Part shown: in pieces, positions 61,889-64,000 of the stretch | Position numbering within the stretch: position 1 is the first letter of the stretch | Layout: every line of letters starts with the position of its first letter | DNA from: Pseudomonas rhizophila | GTDB lineage: Bacteria > Pseudomonadota > Gammaproteobacteria > Pseudomonadales > Pseudomonadaceae | NCBI RefSeq assembly: GCF_003033885.1 | Contig: NZ_CP024081.1 | Span: forward strand, 3,348,046-3,412,045 | Reading direction: 5' to 3' | Length of the DNA: 64,000 bases | The notes under the pieces: generated by a model | Seen by the model: the letters and a program-made list of their open reading frames with translations, nothing else | The model's database searches: none | What the model was told of the DNA's origin: nothing | Program-made: the position numbers and the translations under genes

Positions 61889-63235
61889 TCAATTGAGCGG
61901 CAGCGAGACCTTGACCTCCAGGCCGCCGCCCCGCCGATTCCTGAGGGTCAGCGTCCCGCCATGCTCCAGCACCGTCGCCCGCGCTGCCGACAGCCCCAGC
62001 CCGACACCGCCGGTGTGCTTGTTGCGCGAGCCTTCGATGCGAAAGAAGGGCGCGAAGACTTGCTCGTGGAACTGCGGGGCGATACCAGGCCCGCGGTCGT
62101 GGACGCGAATTTCGACACGGTCCATGAACGCCTTGAGCTGAACGCCCGGCTCGCTGCCATATTTGCTCGCATTGTCGATCAGGTTGACCAGGGCTCGCTT
62201 GATCCCGATGGGCCGGCCCATGTAAACGAAACGAGGAGCGCCCTCGAATGAAACCTCGGTGCCGGCATCCTTGAAGTCGTCGACGACCGTGTGCAGCAGT
62301 TCGGCCAGGTCGAACGCGGTGGCGTGTTCGAGCCGAGCTTCGTCGCGGAAGAATTCCAGCGCACTATTGACCATCGCCTGCATTTCATCCACGTCCCTGA
62401 ACAGCCTCGATTGCTGTTCGGCGTCGTCGATGAACTCTCCACGCAGGCGCATGCGGGTCAGGGGGGCGCGCAGGTCGTGGGAGATGGCTGCGAGCATCTG
62501 CGTGCGGTCCTGGACGAAGTGTTGCAGCTGGGCCTGCATGGCATTGAACGCGAGGATCGCCTGACGGATTTCGTGAGGCCCGACCACCGGGATGGGCGGC
62601 GCCCTGAAGTCCACGCCAAAGCGCCTGGCGCCTTCGGCAAAGCGTTCCAGCGGTGTCGCCAGATGCCGTGTAGCAATCAGGGCGACGATAAACGTCGATA
62701 GAAGAATCAGCCCGATAATGATCAGGTTGCGCATCCACTCTTTCAGGCCCCAACTGCGAGAGGCTACGGAAAATTCCACCCAGGAATCGTCGGCCAATTG
62801 GATGAGGACCGCGTAGCGCCTGTCTGGCTGGTCGGCGGGCCAATCGCCGGGCTCGAAGGCCTCTATCCTGGCCTCGGGCCTGCCCAGTTGCTTGCGCAGG
62901 AACGTCGCCCCCTCACTGAACTGTGGGTCGTCGATCACCGGCACTCGTGCGTCTTCACGACGGGGCAACCATTGTGCGGTGAACGCCTGGTCGCTGGCTG
63001 CCCTGGCGATATCGGGCCGTTGTCCGGGCGCCACCGAGTCGATGATACGAGTGATGGCGGCGGCTTTCTCCATCAGGCCGGTTTCCATCAGGGGAGGGCG
63101 TGCCCAGGTCCCAGCCAACAGGCCGAACAGCTCGTTCAGGGCCAGTAAAGTCAGCATGGCGAGCATGGTGGTCAGGGCAATCCAGCGGGCTACCGTATCG
63201 CGTGGCCGATGGAAAGCTGAGTGCCGGGGCTTCAT
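61889..63235 (-). CDS. Sensor histidine kinase, EnvZ/OmpR-type system
   Basis: 448-aa membrane kinase. TM1 is at about 17-39, the periplasmic sensor at 40-168, TM2 at 169-190 and HAMP at about 190-243. The H-box is AAISHDLRAPLTRMRLR with His253. The N-box is NLIDNASKYG and G-boxes HDRGPGI and GGVGLGLSAARA. Similar kinases regulate metal, acid or envelope stress genes; the signal is unknown. The start overlaps the response regulator stop by 4 nt. Confidence 0.93.
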   Translation of the reverse strand: MKPRHSAFHRPRDTVARWIALTTMLAMLTLLALNELFGLLAGTWARPPLMETGLMEKAAAITRIIDSVAPGQRPDIARAASDQAFTAQWLPRREDARVPVIDDPQFSEGATFLRKQLGRPEARIEAFEPGDWPADQPDRRYAVLIQLADDSWVEFSVASRSWGLKEWMRNLIIIGLILLSTFIVALIATRHLATPLERFAEGARRFGVDFRAPPIPVVGPHEIRQAILAFNAMQAQLQHFVQDRTQMLAAISHDLRAPLTRMRLRGEFIDDAEQQSRLFRDVDEMQAMVNSALEFFRDEARLEHATAFDLAELLHTVVDDFKDAGTEVSFEGAPRFVYMGRPIGIKRALVNLIDNASKYGSEPGVQLKAFMDRVEIRVHDRGPGIAPQFHEQVFAPFFRIEGSRNKHTGGVGLGLSAARATVLEHGGTLTLRNRRGGGLEVKVSLPLN

Positions 63236-63951
63236 CGCTTCACCACATGGGGGCTGAAAAGGTAGCCGCTGTTGCGAATGGTGCGGATCATCGATGGGCC
63301 AGTGATATCGCTCTCCAGCTTGCGGCGCAGCCGGCTGACCTGGACGTCGATGCTGCGATCGAAGGCGTCGTATGTTTCGCCGCGGGCCAGGTCCAGCAAT
63401 TGCTGGCGAGTGAGGACCCGGCGCGGGTGTTCGGCAAAGACCAGCAGCAACTCAAACTCGCCGGTGGACAGCGGGATCATGACTTTGTCCGGTGAGCGCA
63501 ACTCGCGGCGGGCGACGTCCAATTGCCAGTTTTCGAACTCCAGAATCAGGCGCGAGTTGTTGTTCAATGTGCCCCTGGCTTCGCCGGTGCGCCTGAGCAC
63601 GGCGCGCACCCTGGCCAGCAGCTCGCGCGCATCGAACGGCTTGGTCAGGTAATCATCCGCCCCCAACTCAAGACCGACGACGCGATCACTCAGCTCACCC
63701 ATGGCCGTGAGCATGATGATGCCGACCGTATGCTCGGCCCGCAGTCGCTGGCAGAGCACCAGTCCACTGTCTCCCGGCAACATGACATCGAGGATGATCA
63801 GGTCCGGCAAGCGACGCGCCACCGCCTGCCACAGGGCAGCACCGTCGGCGGCCACTTCGACGCTATAGCCATGTTGCTCGAGGAATTTGCGCAAGAGGGC
63901 GAGGACTTCGAGGTCGTCGTCCACCAGTAATAGATGGCTCACAGTGGGCAC
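63232..63951 (-). CDS. OmpR-family response regulator
   Basis: 239-aa two-domain regulator. The receiver has acidic pocket LLLVDDD, phospho-acceptor Asp55 (LIILDVMLPGDSG), Thr in MLTAMG and Lys in DDYLTKPFD. The C-terminal winged helix (about 140-232) ends in RSIDVQVSRLRRKLESD. Start uncertain: no good ribosome site is visible before TTG 63960, GTG 63951 or GTG 63942; I chose 63951 (MPTVSHLL). It is first in an operon with the kinase. Target genes are not evident here. Confidence 0.92.
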   Translation of the reverse strand: MPTVSHLLLVDDDLEVLALLRKFLEQHGYSVEVAADGAALWQAVARRLPDLIILDVMLPGDSGLVLCQRLRAEHTVGIIMLTAMGELSDRVVGLELGADDYLTKPFDARELLARVRAVLRRTGEARGTLNNNSRLILEFENWQLDVARRELRSPDKVMIPLSTGEFELLLVFAEHPRRVLTRQQLLDLARGETYDAFDRSIDVQVSRLRRKLESDITGPSMIRTIRNSGYLFSPHVVKR

Positions 63952-64000
63952 GCAGGGCAATGAATACAGAAGGGGATACTAGGGTCAATCCGGGGCCTGC

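Overview
This window is chromosomal DNA of a Pseudomonas, most probably from the P. fluorescens group. Protein sequences and gene order follow the P. aeruginosa block running from the nuo operon through aceA, purB, hflD, mnmA, idh/icd, cspD, clpSA, infA, bpt, aat, trxB, ftsK, lolA, rarA, serS and cysG to the tus genes. The intergenic spaces carry short inverted-repeat (REP-type) elements with a GCGAGCAGGCTCGC-like or GGAGCAAGGCTTGC-like core, typical of that group. I see no phage, integrase, transposase, CRISPR array, tRNA or rRNA.

Region 1 (1-7.7 kb) is the 5' part of the complex I operon (nuoA-B-CD-E-F-G, minus strand; nuoG runs off the left edge), followed by a long non-coding stretch with a Fur-box-like sequence. 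Region 2 (7.7-22.3 kb) holds an HBM-type chemoreceptor, isocitrate lyase (aceA), a secretin-N-domain protein, a GNAT acetyltransferase with a ribosomal oxygenase, purB, hflD-mnmA-nudJ, and two non-homologous isocitrate dehydrogenases (monomeric idh and dimeric icd) transcribed divergently. All three enzymes that compete for isocitrate therefore lie within 12.4 kb. Region 3 (22.3-36.6 kb) is protein quality control, translation and cell division: cspD, clpS-clpA, infA, bpt (N-end rule), aat (N-end rule), trxB, ftsK, lolA, rarA-crcB-serS-cysG. bpt and aat make the N-degrons that ClpS delivers to ClpAP, so that pathway is almost complete here.

Region 4 (36.7-41.4 kb) has a glutathionyl-hydroquinone reductase, a YbiB/TrpD2 protein, tusE-B-C-D (2-thiouridine sulfur relay, functionally linked to MnmA at 16.4 kb), a small HTH plus DUF6388 pair and a lipoprotein. 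From 41.5 kb on the content becomes accessory: a GNAT, a cysteine hydrolase, a TPR/double-winged-helix regulator with a small beta-propeller protein, an EamA exporter, an RsbRD-type histidine kinase, a Tat-exported SMP-30/gluconolactonase-like protein, and a TAXI-TRAP transporter with a DUF1850 protein.

The most coherent little-described unit is at 51.9-56.8 kb: a LacI-family regulator divergent from Gfo/Idh/MocA oxidoreductase - TIM-barrel isomerase/epimerase - nucleoside:H+ symporter-type permease. It has a perfect 16-bp operator palindrome placed at the predicted start of transcription, and a run of AAN triplets (Hfq/Crc-type) in front of the permease. It looks like a self-contained uptake and oxidation pathway for an unidentified sugar or glycoside. 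The window ends with a PL7 alginate-lyase-like protein lacking a signal peptide, a small lipoprotein, a thioesterase, a RidA paralogue, kefF-kefB and an OmpR/EnvZ-type two-component system.
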